Positions 26,084 to 34,283 of a stretch of 64,000 nucleotides of DNA are shown piece by piece. Within the stretch, counting starts at the first letter, position 1. Each line of letters begins with the position of its first letter. A program made the position numbers and the translations under genes. The notes beneath the pieces are model-generated. The model saw nothing but the letters and a program-made list of their open reading frames with translations, was not told the DNA's origin and searched no databases. The DNA is from Desulfovibrionales bacterium. GTDB lineage: Bacteria; Desulfobacterota; QYQD01. Where the stretch lies: assembly GCA_028715605.1 (NCBI GenBank), contig JAQURM010000004.1, forward strand, positions 62,001-126,000, given 5' to 3'.

Positions 26084-27604
26084 GTGTCAACACTGCTGCT
26101 GATTGATGACGAAGAAGGCATAAGGAAGGTTTTATCCCTTTCATTAAGGAAAGACGGGTATCAGGTGCTAACGGCGGAAAATGGCGGGAAAGGTCTGGAA
26201 TCGTTCCGTCGTAATCTCCCGCGGGTTGTTTTGACCGATATAAAGATGCCCGGCATGGATGGCATTGAGGTCCTGAAAATAATCAAGCAGATCGAACCTG
26301 ATACGGAAGTGATAGTTATTACGGGACATGGTGAGCTGGAATTAGCCATCCAGGCCCTCCAGCTTGGGGCTTCTGATTTTATTACCAAACCGGTAAGCGA
26401 TGAGGCCCTTTCCATTGCCCTTAAAAGGGCCGAGCAGAAGCTGGAGATGAAACGGAGGCTCAAAGAGTATACCCATGACCTGGAAAGTATGGTAAAAGCG
26501 GCCACAGATGAGTTGAGGCGGAGATACGAATTTGAGGATAAGCTTATCCAGGCATCGATTGATGGCATAGTGGCTACCAACGAGAAGGGCAGTGTACTAA
26601 TTTTCAACGAGGGGGCCTCAAGAATATTCGGTTATTCCCGCCTGGAGGCCATAAGGGGAATGGATATAGAGGACCTTTATCCGGCAGAAATCGCTCGGGA
26701 GATCAAAGAAGGATTATATGGCAGAAAATACGGAGAAGAACATATTTTCAGGTGGAAAGAAATAAATGTCAAGGTTAAAGATGGTCAGGAGATGCCGGTA
26801 AGGTTTTCCGGCGCTATACTGTACGAAAAAGAGGAGGTAGTGGGCAGCGTCGGCTTTTTACAGGATCTAAAAGAGATTAAACGGTTGGAGCAGGACCTGA
26901 TCGAGTCGGAAAGGCTGGCTGCAATAGGCCAGACCGTGGCCGGCCTGGCCCATTGCGTTAAGAATATCTTATACGGGCTTAAAGGGGGGGTTTATGTGGT
27001 AAATACCGCCTTTAAGAGTAATAACCCTGAACAGCTAAAGACCGGCTGGGATATGGTTAACCGTAATATCGGCAAGGTCTCTGATCTGGTTATGGATTTG
27101 CTCAATTATTCCAAAGAACGCGAACCCGACTACCAGAGATGTTTTCTGAATACCATTGCCGGTGACGTCTGTGACCTTATGGATCTGGCGGCTCAAGAGG
27201 TCGGCGTAAAAATAATTCGTAATTTTGATCAGGCTATTGGAGAGGTAGCTTTAGATCCAAAGGGAATACACCGCTGTGTGCTCAATTTGGTCTCCAACGC
27301 CATTGACGCCTGTCATTTCGATCTTGACAGGAAAAAGGATTGCGTTGTAGAAGTAAAGACAGCCCTTGAGGATAAGGATACAGTGGTGATTGAGGTCTCT
27401 GACAATGGCTGTGGTATGGATGAGGAGGTCAAGAACAAGATTTTTACCTCTTTTTTTAGTACCAAGAGTGGCGCAGGCACCGGATTAGGACTGCTTGTGA
27501 CACAGAAGATAATCAAGGAACACGGTGGAACCATCACTGTAGAATCGGAGCCTGGGAAAGGGTCAACTTTTGCTATTCGCCTTCCGTTGAGAGAAAATTT
27601 CTAA
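26084..27604 (+). CDS. Receiver-PAS-histidine kinase hybrid
   Basis: 506 residues, soluble. N-terminal receiver (Asp52 in LTDIKMPG), which closely resembles the receiver of the gene at 22030. A coiled coil, a PAS domain (about 155-265), a phospho-acceptor helix with GLAHCVKNI (His290) and an HATPase with DNGCGM and GTGLGL follow. The GTG start lies one base after the previous stop. The N-terminal position of the receiver suggests it gates the kinase, rather than being a phosphorelay intermediate as in C-terminal hybrids. The output partner is probably the lone receiver just downstream or the sigma54 activator. Confidence 0.88.
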   Translation: MSTLLLIDDEEGIRKVLSLSLRKDGYQVLTAENGGKGLESFRRNLPRVVLTDIKMPGMDGIEVLKIIKQIEPDTEVIVITGHGELELAIQALQLGASDFITKPVSDEALSIALKRAEQKLEMKRRLKEYTHDLESMVKAATDELRRRYEFEDKLIQASIDGIVATNEKGSVLIFNEGASRIFGYSRLEAIRGMDIEDLYPAEIAREIKEGLYGRKYGEEHIFRWKEINVKVKDGQEMPVRFSGAILYEKEEVVGSVGFLQDLKEIKRLEQDLIESERLAAIGQTVAGLAHCVKNILYGLKGGVYVVNTAFKSNNPEQLKTGWDMVNRNIGKVSDLVMDLLNYSKEREPDYQRCFLNTIAGDVCDLMDLAAQEVGVKIIRNFDQAIGEVALDPKGIHRCVLNLVSNAIDACHFDLDRKKDCVVEVKTALEDKDTVVIEVSDNGCGMDEEVKNKIFTSFFSTKSGAGTGLGLLVTQKIIKEHGGTITVESEPGKGSTFAIRLPLRENF

Positions 27605-27654
27605 TGTATGGAGGCTGGAGGATAGAGTCTTTAAAAAACACAGGAGGATATATT

Positions 27655-28047
27655 ATGGGGAAAAAGGTGCTTGTTGTAGATGATGATGCTGATGTGAGGA
27701 CATTTGTTACCACTGTTGTTGAGACAAACGGCTATACGCCTATTGTGGCGACAAATGGTGAAGAGGCGATGGCCAAGGTAAGGGGAGATAAACCGGATTT
27801 GATCGTTTTGGATGTCCTAATGCCGCGGGAGAGCGGGATCAGGATGTATCGTGAATTGAAAACAGACGATGCGTTAAAGACCATTCCGGTAGTTATCTTA
27901 TCCGGGATTGCCAAACGAACCTTCCTCCGCTCTCAGGCCGCGCTGACAGAGTTCGGTGGACAGGCCGTGCCTGAGCCGGTGGCCTATCTGGAAAAGCCGA
28001 CGGAGCCGGAAGAACTGGCGGGGACAATAAAAAAGATATTAGGGTAG
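27655..28047 (+). CDS. Single-domain response regulator (CheY-like)
   Basis: 130 residues, only a receiver domain. Acidic pocket Asp9-Asp10-Asp11, phospho-acceptor Asp53 in VLDVLMP, and switch Lys in EKPTEP. ATG 27655 is chosen since AGGAGG lies eight bases upstream; the longer in-frame ORF adds 17 unconserved residues. It is the last gene of the signalling operon, followed by a terminator. It may act as a phosphate sink or by binding a target protein. Confidence 0.92.
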   Translation: MGKKVLVVDDDADVRTFVTTVVETNGYTPIVATNGEEAMAKVRGDKPDLIVLDVLMPRESGIRMYRELKTDDALKTIPVVILSGIAKRTFLRSQAALTEFGGQAVPEPVAYLEKPTEPEELAGTIKKILG

Positions 28048-28069
28048 AAGGTTATTATTTTTTAGAGGG

Positions 28070-28107
28070 GGCCCGGACACTCAATCATAGAGTATCCGGG
28101 CCTTTTT
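28070..28107 (+). terminator. Rho-independent terminator of the signalling operon
   Basis: 13-bp stem with one mismatch: GGCCCGGACACTC (28070-28082) and GAGTATCCGGGCC (28090-28102), followed by TTTTT. It lies just before the convergent universal stress protein gene. Confidence 0.9.
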
Positions 28108-28113
28108 ATGTTA

Positions 28114-28980
28114 TTATGGAACGAGGAGGGTGGGTAAATCCAATCTTTCTGCTGCTTCGTGTGAGACACTGCCTAACCACCTTGCTCTCCAGGCGCCTTT
28201 TCCGGTTGTCCCGGTGACGATCATAGTGGCGTCAAGCTCGCGGGCCGCGGTTTCTATTTGGTCCACGACTTTTCCTACGTAAAGGTGGGTATCGGCCTCA
28301 ATTTTGGCCCCTTCAAGGGTCAGGCGAACCTCTTCCAGCCGCTTTTTGCTTTCCTTCTCTATCTTTTGCAGCTCTGTCTTAGAGCGCCCTTCCATATCTT
28401 TTTCGGTCAGGATATGTATAATCTCTGCTTTCTTTATTATGTTTTTTAGCCCCAGGAGGTATTCTATCGCCCTGGCACAGGGGGCAGACCAGTCTGTGGC
28501 CATGAGGGGCTTCTCGAAGGGGGCCTTGTTGATCTTGCCGTCTTTGGTCATGTATTTATGGACCAGGACAGGGACAGTGGTCCTCCGGAGAAGCTCCAGA
28601 GTCTGGGAGTCTATATAGAGCCCCTTCATCTTGGCCTTTTTGTGGCGACCGGTGACAACAAGATCTACTTTTTCGACCTCTGCCGTGGATAATATCTTGG
28701 GGACCGGATCACCCACTACGACGTAGGCGCCGCATTCCATGCCCATTTCAAACAGGCTTTCCGCCCAATTTATAAACCGGACATTGGCCATTTCTTTGAG
28801 TTTTAGTTCTTCACTCTTAAGATAGCCGGTTCCCCGGCGCATGGCCACCTTTTCTCTCTCTATTACATGTAAAAATACTACGTGATTAAGACCCACCTTG
28901 CGAAGATCCATCAGCGACTGAAGGGCATCAAACCACAATTCCTCAAAGTCGGTTACGAAGAGTAGCTTCTTAATTTGCAT
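28114..28980 (-). CDS. Tandem universal stress protein (two USP domains)
   Basis: 288 residues made of two USP-type Rossmann domains (about 1-140 and 150-288). The second ends in the ATP-binding pattern VTGTTGKGAWRARWLGSVSHEAAE (G-x2-G-x9-GS); the first is more degenerate (VTGRHKKAKMKG). Such proteins bind ATP or other ligands and modulate stress or energy metabolism. ATG 28980 has GGGGAGGA upstream. Together with the next USP gene it separates the signalling cluster from the antiporter operon. Confidence 0.88.
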   Translation of the reverse strand: MQIKKLLFVTDFEELWFDALQSLMDLRKVGLNHVVFLHVIEREKVAMRRGTGYLKSEELKLKEMANVRFINWAESLFEMGMECGAYVVVGDPVPKILSTAEVEKVDLVVTGRHKKAKMKGLYIDSQTLELLRRTTVPVLVHKYMTKDGKINKAPFEKPLMATDWSAPCARAIEYLLGLKNIIKKAEIIHILTEKDMEGRSKTELQKIEKESKKRLEEVRLTLEGAKIEADTHLYVGKVVDQIETAARELDATMIVTGTTGKGAWRARWLGSVSHEAAERLDLPTLLVP

Positions 28981-29136
28981 ATTCACACATCCTCCCCTGT
29001 AAAGATGAAAAACGTTTTGCATTTTGGCCTACAAACAAGCCGCTTGTCAAGATTTATGTTTATGTTTTCTAAAAATATTTTCGTGCACTGCGTAACTCGA
29101 TGGTTCGCACCTTGATTTTGATGAATTCGTAAAAAT

Positions 29137-29175
29137 CGTAATTTCCCTCGCCCGGCGAGGGAGAGGGAAATTACG
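29137..29175. repeat. Perfect 13-bp inverted repeat, intergenic
   Basis: CGTAATTTCCCTC (29137-29149) and GAGGGAAATTACG (29163-29175) with a 13-base GC-rich loop that can itself pair (CTCGCCCGGCGAG). No T-run follows on either side, so a dispersed palindrome is more likely than a terminator. Preceded by the word TGATGAATTCGTAAAAA also present at 21852. Confidence 0.6.
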
Positions 29176-29244
29176 AGACCATCATTTTTGGTATTGAGAT
29201 GGCTCTCTGGGATAAAGGATACATACTGTACAATAAAAACACAG

Positions 29245-29271
29245 ATTACTGTACGATATTTATACAGTAAT
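29245..29271. promoter_or_regulatory. 9-bp dyad, candidate activator site
   Basis: ATTACTGTA - 9 bases - TACAGTAAT is a perfect dyad, and a further half-site TACTGTACA lies at 29224-29232. The surroundings (29220-29480) are AT-rich with no gene. It is about 165 bp upstream of a candidate sigma54 promoter, the usual distance for an enhancer-type site. Confidence 0.45.
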
Positions 29272-29434
29272 TTAGTATTTAAAATACAAGAATTATCCAA
29301 ATAAGGAAAATTATGGTGTATTAAAATTGTACACTAATGTCTGAAGGGTTTATTAGTTCTCAACATCACAATTAACAAGTTTTTGTTAAGAATAACGGCA
29401 GGATGAAATAATGGGCTGAGTTGTATCCTGGGTT

Positions 29435-29450
29435 AGGCATAGAAGTTGCT
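29435..29450 (+). promoter_or_regulatory. Candidate sigma54 (-24/-12) promoter
   Basis: AGGCAT - AGAAG - TTGCT: GG at 29436-29437 and GC at 29448-29449 with exactly 10 bases between, as sigma54 needs. The -24 box has two mismatches to TGGCAC, the -12 box fits TTGCW. It lies about 147 bp before the USP gene at 29597, which leads into the antiporter operon. Confidence 0.4.
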
Positions 29451-29596
29451 GTATTTAACAACGCGAGATTAAGCTTAAATTATTTTTATCGGCAGATAGG
29501 GGGCCAAACTTAAATATTTACTTTGGCCATGGCGGGGTACAACTGGATGATATGGCGCTTAGGGTTATGCTATGAGCCAGAATTCGGAGGATTAAT

Positions 29597-30376
29597 GTGG
29601 CGTTAGAGAGATTGCTTTATGCAACAAACCTTGGCGAACCCAAGAGTAGTTTATTGGAGTCGCTGCTGGAGACCACAAAGGTGGGGCTGCGAGAGGTGGT
29701 GTTCCTCCATGCCGGAGGAAAAATTATGGCCGAACGCTATTCCCAGGAGTGGCAACTGCGGTTGTCCGGCTCGGGGGCTAAGGTTTGGGCCCATGGGGAA
29801 GAAGGGAATCTTGTCGCTTCCATTTTAAGAGCGGCCGCTGGTAATAGTTTTTCGCTTGTGGCGGCAGAGTTTAGCAGTGATGGCACAAGAGCGGTTTCCA
29901 GGCGTGACAGCAGTCGCCTCGTTAAGGGATTGACCGTACCCGTTTTGATAGCCAGGCGAGTGAGGGAAATGGCGCGGCCTCCGGCTGCGGGGGTCTTTGA
30001 ACACCTGGTTTTTGCCACTGACTGGTCGCCGGCCTCAGAGCGGGCGGCCTCTTTTATCCAGGGACTTAACGGCCTGGCAAAGGAAATGGATATCGTGAAT
30101 GTTATTCAAAAGAAGCTGACCGTGGGTGAGATGCGGGGGCTTAAGAAAAAACTCCAGGACACACGCCGGATGTTTTCTTCTCAGGGGATAGATGCGGAAT
30201 TTCATATCTACGCCGGCCGGACGGCTGAGGAGATTATGCTGGCGGCACGGGATTATCATGCCACGCTGATCGTCATGGGAAACAGCCGGAAGGCCGCTGT
30301 ACGGAAGATCTTCCCGGGCCGGACGGTATATAAGGTAGCGGAGGAAACGACGATACCGGCATTATTTATTCCTTAG
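29597..30376 (+). CDS. Tandem universal stress protein, diverged N-terminal domain
   Basis: 259 residues, two USP-like halves. The first half is short and lacks the glycine-rich ATP motif; the second (about 135-259) keeps FATDWSPASE at the start and VMGNSRKAAVRKIFPGRTVYK at the end. GTG start at 29597 preceded by CGGAGG. It points in the same direction as the Mrp operon 85 bp downstream and may be its first gene. A paralogue of the gene at 28114 is in the opposite direction. Confidence 0.82.
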   Translation: MALERLLYATNLGEPKSSLLESLLETTKVGLREVVFLHAGGKIMAERYSQEWQLRLSGSGAKVWAHGEEGNLVASILRAAAGNSFSLVAAEFSSDGTRAVSRRDSSRLVKGLTVPVLIARRVREMARPPAAGVFEHLVFATDWSPASERAASFIQGLNGLAKEMDIVNVIQKKLTVGEMRGLKKKLQDTRRMFSSQGIDAEFHIYAGRTAEEIMLAARDYHATLIVMGNSRKAAVRKIFPGRTVYKVAEETTIPALFIP

Positions 30377-30460
30377 ATTTAACCACAGACAGAGCATAGC
30401 GCTATATTCTCCGTGATTAGGTTTTGACAATACGTTAGGACAAACAAAGGAGTAAAAGGC

Positions 30461-31180
30461 ATGGAAGTGACGGTCTTAATCCAGGCTACAGACGAGGCCT
30501 TTAAGATCATAGAAGAGGCCAGAAATCGTGCTCTGGACGTACTCAATACCTCGGTTAGATTTACGGCCGAGGCCAAGGTCCTTGAGGAGAAGAAGGTACA
30601 GGACATCTTTAAAGGGGCGGAGCGGACTAAATCCGAGGTCCTGAGTTTTCTGGCCACATTTGCATTATTGTTCTTTCCATTCTGGATGCCGCTTTCCGGG
30701 TTCTTTGATGTCTTCCATCTCAGCATCGGGGTGGGTTGCTGTGCCCTGGTGGCCTATATATCCCACGATCTCCTCTTTGTTAATGTACGGGTGGGGGATA
30801 TGCGCACTATAGTAAAGAGGTTTTTCGCCTATATTCCCTGGTTGCTATACCAGATCTATCTGGCCAGCGTCCACGTAATCAAGATTGTTTTGAAGCCCAA
30901 GATGCCTATAAATCCCCGGATAATAAGGTTCAAGACAAAATTGCAAACAGATATCTCGATGGTAACCTTTGCCAACTCCATAACCCTTACCCCGGGTACT
31001 ATCACCGTAGAGATAAAGGACGGCGAGTACTACGTGCATGCCATCGATGAAGAGGTGGCCTATGACCTTCTCTACGGCGGCGAGATGGAGGACAGGGTGG
31101 CCCATGTCTATATGGAGGCGGAGCATGTCTATGTCCAGGATGTATTGGATGTGGCCCGTATATATGGGGCTTTGAGATAA
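30461..31180 (+). CDS. mrpE: Mrp antiporter subunit E with N-terminal extension
   Basis: 239 residues; ordinary MrpE/MnhE is about 160. The C-terminal part has two membrane helices and the MrpE pattern (NPRIIRFKTKLQTDISMVTFANSITLTPGTITVEI, then YYVHAID). The first 60 residues are an additional charged, probably helical segment not expected in the family. MrpE is a small membrane subunit of the multi-subunit Na+/H+ antiporter. First gene of the operon, with GGAG at 30449. Confidence 0.9.
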   Translation: MEVTVLIQATDEAFKIIEEARNRALDVLNTSVRFTAEAKVLEEKKVQDIFKGAERTKSEVLSFLATFALLFFPFWMPLSGFFDVFHLSIGVGCCALVAYISHDLLFVNVRVGDMRTIVKRFFAYIPWLLYQIYLASVHVIKIVLKPKMPINPRIIRFKTKLQTDISMVTFANSITLTPGTITVEIKDGEYYVHAIDEEVAYDLLYGGEMEDRVAHVYMEAEHVYVQDVLDVARIYGALR

Positions 31181-31220
31181 AGATGGAAACGATGTGACTT
31201 AAGCAGGAGGCGGTAGAGAA

Positions 31221-31673
31221 ATGATAATAACCTACGAGGATATAATTATAAGGACCCTTACCCGGGTGCTGGCGCCGTTTTTACAGCTCTATGCCCTCTA
31301 TGTTATTGCCCATGGGCACTACAGTCCGGGCGGCGGATTTCAGGGAGGCGTTATACTCGCGGCCAGTTTTATCCTGATGGTCATTTCTTTCGGGCTGGAT
31401 ATGGCCAGGAGGCGGTTGTCTGAAAAGGTCGATATCATATTCCTCTGTCTCGGACTTTTAATTTATTCAGGGACCGGGGCCTTATGCCTGGCCCTGGGCG
31501 GAAATTTTCTGGATTATAGAGAGCTGACAAAAATCCTGCCCGTAACCATAGCGAGAGCCAGGGCCCTCGGTATTCTGTTTGTGGAGACAGGCGTCGGCTT
31601 TGGCGTCATGGCCGTTATGACCTCTTTGGTCTATGATATTTCCACCGGCGGGTTGCCGCCTGAACGCAGGTAA
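31221..31673 (+). CDS. mrpB: Mrp antiporter subunit B
   Basis: 150 residues, four membrane helices. Hallmarks of MnhB: LAPFLQLYALYVIAHGHYSPGGGFQGGVI near the N-terminus, and FVETGVGFGVMAVM before the last helix. Located 40 bp after mrpE and before an unexpected regulator gene. Confidence 0.92.
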   Translation: MIITYEDIIIRTLTRVLAPFLQLYALYVIAHGHYSPGGGFQGGVILAASFILMVISFGLDMARRRLSEKVDIIFLCLGLLIYSGTGALCLALGGNFLDYRELTKILPVTIARARALGILFVETGVGFGVMAVMTSLVYDISTGGLPPERR

Positions 31674-31734
31674 TAACAGGTAATAAATAGAACACCGGGA
31701 AGAGCAAGGGCGGAAAGGCACAGGGAAGGGCATC

Positions 31735-32691
31735 TTGGAGATTGAAGACATCCAGAAACAATCCATAAAAATGCAGCAAGTCTATAACATGATCTTAAAT
31801 CTTGCTCCAACGGATGTTACTGTTCTGATCCAGGGAGAAGATGGGACAGAAAAGGAATGGGTGGCTGAGGCTATCCATGCCCATAGTTCCCGGAGAGACA
31901 AGGCATTCGTGGTTATTAATTGTGCCGCTTATCCGCGTTCCTTATTGGATGACGAACTATTTGGCTATGAAAAACGTATAAGTAAGGGCGCTTCACATCA
32001 CAAAAAGGGGCGATTGGAAAGGGCCGATGGCGGCACCGCCTTCTTAAATGATATTGACGAGGTACTCCCCTTATCTCAGGTCAAACTTCTAAAATTTCTG
32101 GAAACGATGGAATTTGAAAGGCCGGGGGGACGGGGGAAGGTACGGGTAAATGTACGTATGATAACGGCCGCGGATAAGGATCTAAAAGAGGAAGTGGAGA
32201 AGGGGACATTTAATGAAGAGATGTACTACCGCCTCAGCATTATAAATATATATATCCCGCCCCTGAGACAGAGAAAAGAAGACATACCTTTCTGGGTTGA
32301 ATATTTTATGGAGCGGTTATCCGGTGAGGGTAAGGGTGTCATCAAAAAGATTACCCCCAAGGCCATGCAGTTTTTGGTGGATTATTCCTGGCCCGGCAAT
32401 GTCAAGGAGTTGGAAAACACCATCCAGTATGCCTATCTCACGACGCGAGACGAGCTTATTGACCAGGATGATCTCATCCCCAGACTGCGGAATGAAGTGA
32501 CCAGAGAAGAGGGGGAGGGGGTAATCTCATTCGAGGATAACGAGAAAAGATTTCTGCTGAAGATGTTGAGGGAAGAAAACTGGAACAAGCTCCAGGTGGC
32601 CAAAAAACTCAAGATCAGCCGAAGTACCCTATATGCCAAGCTAAAGAAATACAATCTGGTAAGCAAACCCTCGTCAGTAGCAGAGGGGTGA
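31735..32691 (+). CDS. Degenerate sigma54-activator paralogue (AAA+ plus Fis HTH, no receiver)
   Basis: 318 residues, TTG start with GGGAAGG upstream. It aligns end to end with the AAA+ and HTH parts of the activator at 22030. The functional loops are lost: P-loop GEDGTEKE (34-41), the GAFTGA loop replaced by RISKGA (81-86), and Walker B LND (Asn105-Asp106) instead of LDE. The HTH ([19 protein letters not shown]) stays nearly identical to that of the intact paralogue. Without GAFTGA it should not remodel sigma54 polymerase, so it may act as a DNA-binding competitor or hetero-oligomer partner. It sits inside the Mrp operon between mrpB and mrpF. Confidence 0.85.
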   Translation: MEIEDIQKQSIKMQQVYNMILNLAPTDVTVLIQGEDGTEKEWVAEAIHAHSSRRDKAFVVINCAAYPRSLLDDELFGYEKRISKGASHHKKGRLERADGGTAFLNDIDEVLPLSQVKLLKFLETMEFERPGGRGKVRVNVRMITAADKDLKEEVEKGTFNEEMYYRLSIINIYIPPLRQRKEDIPFWVEYFMERLSGEGKGVIKKITPKAMQFLVDYSWPGNVKELENTIQYAYLTTRDELIDQDDLIPRLRNEVTREEGEGVISFEDNEKRFLLKMLREENWNKLQVAKKLKISRSTLYAKLKKYNLVSKPSSVAEG

Positions 32692-32730
32692 GGGTAAATA
32701 CAAAAACGTAATGTTCTACGGGGTGTCACT

Positions 32731-33006
32731 ATGATCGATATGCAGCGATTCTTTATGGGCGTGAGCATTGCATTATTGTTTCTGGCATTCCTTTGCCTCT
32801 ACCGGGCTATCTGGGGGCCCCTTATAACGAACCGGATAGTAGGCGTGGGGGCCATCGGGACCAAGACCCTGATTGTTTTGCTCCTTATGGGTCTCATATA
32901 CGACCGGCTGGATATGTTCGTGGATATCAGTATTGTTTATGCGCTTCTGAACTTTATCGGCACCCTGGCTGCGTCCAAGTATCTTGAAATGATGGGAGAG
33001 GTTTGA
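32731..33006 (+). CDS. mrpF: Mrp antiporter subunit F
   Basis: 91 residues, three membrane helices. MnhF pattern: FLCLYRAIWGPLITNRIVGVGAIGTKTLIVL and DISIVYALLNFIGTLAASKYLE. Translationally linked with mrpG. Confidence 0.92.
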   Translation: MIDMQRFFMGVSIALLFLAFLCLYRAIWGPLITNRIVGVGAIGTKTLIVLLLMGLIYDRLDMFVDISIVYALLNFIGTLAASKYLEMMGEV

Positions 33007-33008
33007 GA

Positions 33009-33371
33009 ATGGATACCATGACTATAGGATCGATACTGACCGCGATTTTTCTTTTGTTGGGTTTGCTTTTCTTCACCGGGGGCACCATCGGGCTCTTACG
33101 CCTGCCTGACTTCTATTGCCGTATGCATGCCACGGGCAAGAGTGATACCCTGGCAGTTCTCTTATGCCTCATCGGTCTAGCCATCTACAATGCTTTTGCG
33201 GGCAACTTTGCGCTACCCTATATCCTGGTGAGCATAAAGATTATCTTTATCGCTATGTTCTGGTTTCTGGCTGGCCCCGTATCCACCCATGCCCTATATA
33301 GAGCCGCCTTTAGATGCGGTGTCAAGCCTTGGACCTTGGATAATCAGTTTAAGGAGGTAGATAAAGAATGA
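33009..33371 (+). CDS. mrpG: Mrp antiporter subunit G
   Basis: 120 residues, three membrane helices. MnhG pattern FFTGGTIGLLRLPDFYCRMHATGKSDTLAV and GPVSTHALYRAA. I start at ATG 33009 because GGGAGAGG precedes it at the right distance; a TTG at 33003 overlaps the mrpF stop but lacks a site. Confidence 0.92.
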   Translation: MDTMTIGSILTAIFLLLGLLFFTGGTIGLLRLPDFYCRMHATGKSDTLAVLLCLIGLAIYNAFAGNFALPYILVSIKIIFIAMFWFLAGPVSTHALYRAAFRCGVKPWTLDNQFKEVDKE

Positions 33372-33613
33372 TAGTCCCACTGGATATTATACTGCTTGTC
33401 TTTGTGGTAATAACCGGTATTGCGGCCCTACAGATAAAAGATCTTTTGGGCGCTACGATTATCCTCGGGTCCTTCAGCTTCTTCATGTGCCTTATTTACA
33501 CGGAGATGGGGGCGGTGGATGTGGCCTTTACCGAGGCCTGCGTGGGGGCTGGTGTGGGCACCGTCCTGTTTATCGCTGCAGTCCATAAGACGAAAAGGAG
33601 GGCGAAAGATTGA
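33368..33613 (+). CDS. MbhD-like antiporter subunit (DUF4040)
   Basis: 81 residues with two to three membrane helices. Matches the small DUF4040 domain found as MbhD in membrane-bound hydrogenase and as part of the C-terminal region of MrpA (KDLLGATIILGSFSFFMCLIYTEMGAVDVAFTEACVGAG). Overlaps mrpG by four bases and the next gene by four bases. Confidence 0.87.
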   Translation: MIVPLDIILLVFVVITGIAALQIKDLLGATIILGSFSFFMCLIYTEMGAVDVAFTEACVGAGVGTVLFIAAVHKTKRRAKD

Positions 33614-33903
33614 AAGCGTTTGCTTTGCTCACGGTAATCATAACCAGTGTCATGCTCGTCTATGGCGCGGAGGACTTCCCCAGGTGGGGCGACCCGGATC
33701 AGCCGGGCAGCGTGCACGTTTCGCCCCGTTATACCCAGGGTGCATACATAGAGACGGGGACTCCGAATATAGTTACGACGGTGGTTGCTGATTACCGGGG
33801 CTATGACACCATGGGGGAGACCACGGTTATCTATACGGCCGGGATGGCCTGTATCCTGATGTTACGGAAGAAAAAGAGGGGCGAAGGAGAAAACAATGCT
33901 TGA
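33610..33903 (+). CDS. MbhE-like antiporter subunit
   Basis: 97 residues, TTG start overlapping the previous stop. N-terminal membrane helix, a soluble loop with NIVTTVVADYRGYDTMGETTVI, and a C-terminal helix: the MbhE/MrpA-C-terminal pattern. With the preceding gene it supplies, as two short proteins, what is fused to the end of MrpA in classical Mrp operons. Confidence 0.85.
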   Translation: MKAFALLTVIITSVMLVYGAEDFPRWGDPDQPGSVHVSPRYTQGAYIETGTPNIVTTVVADYRGYDTMGETTVIYTAGMACILMLRKKKRGEGENNA

Positions 33904-34282
33904 GTACATCATCAGTAAATATAACTACTGGGTCTATATCTTTCTGATGATGCTTGGCCTCTACGGCATGATCGGAAAGAGGAATCTGGTAAAAAAACTT
34001 ATAGGTATGAATATCTTTCAGGTGGCGATAATCCTCTTTTATATTTCTATCGGGTCCAAGGTGGGGGGCGACATCCCTATACTGACCGCGGAGGACCTCC
34101 ACGGTATGGCCGATCCCGGTAAGTACCTGAACCCAATACCCCACGTCCTGATGCTTACCGCCATCGTGGTGGGTATCGCCACAACCGGAGTGGCTCTGGC
34201 CATAATAATCATGATTTATAACCGGTATAAGACCTTGGCTGAGGATGAAATATTAGAGATTCGCAAGGAAACGGGAGTCTAA
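33896..34282 (+). CDS. mrpC: Mrp antiporter subunit C (NuoK-like)
   Basis: 128 residues, three membrane helices. NuoK/MnhC pattern MIGKRNLVKKLIGMNIFQVAI and NPIPHVLMLTAIVVGIATTGVALAIII. The insert after the second helix (about residues 55-78, with GGDIPILTAEDLHG) is usual for MrpC/MbhG-type proteins. Overlaps the preceding gene by 8 bp. Confidence 0.93.
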   Translation: MLEYIISKYNYWVYIFLMMLGLYGMIGKRNLVKKLIGMNIFQVAIILFYISIGSKVGGDIPILTAEDLHGMADPGKYLNPIPHVLMLTAIVVGIATTGVALAIIIMIYNRYKTLAEDEILEIRKETGV

Positions 34283-34283
34283 C

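Noticed and set aside
29137-29175. Terminator for the USP genes
   Set aside because: The stem is strong but lacks a T-tract on either strand; treated as a dispersed palindrome.
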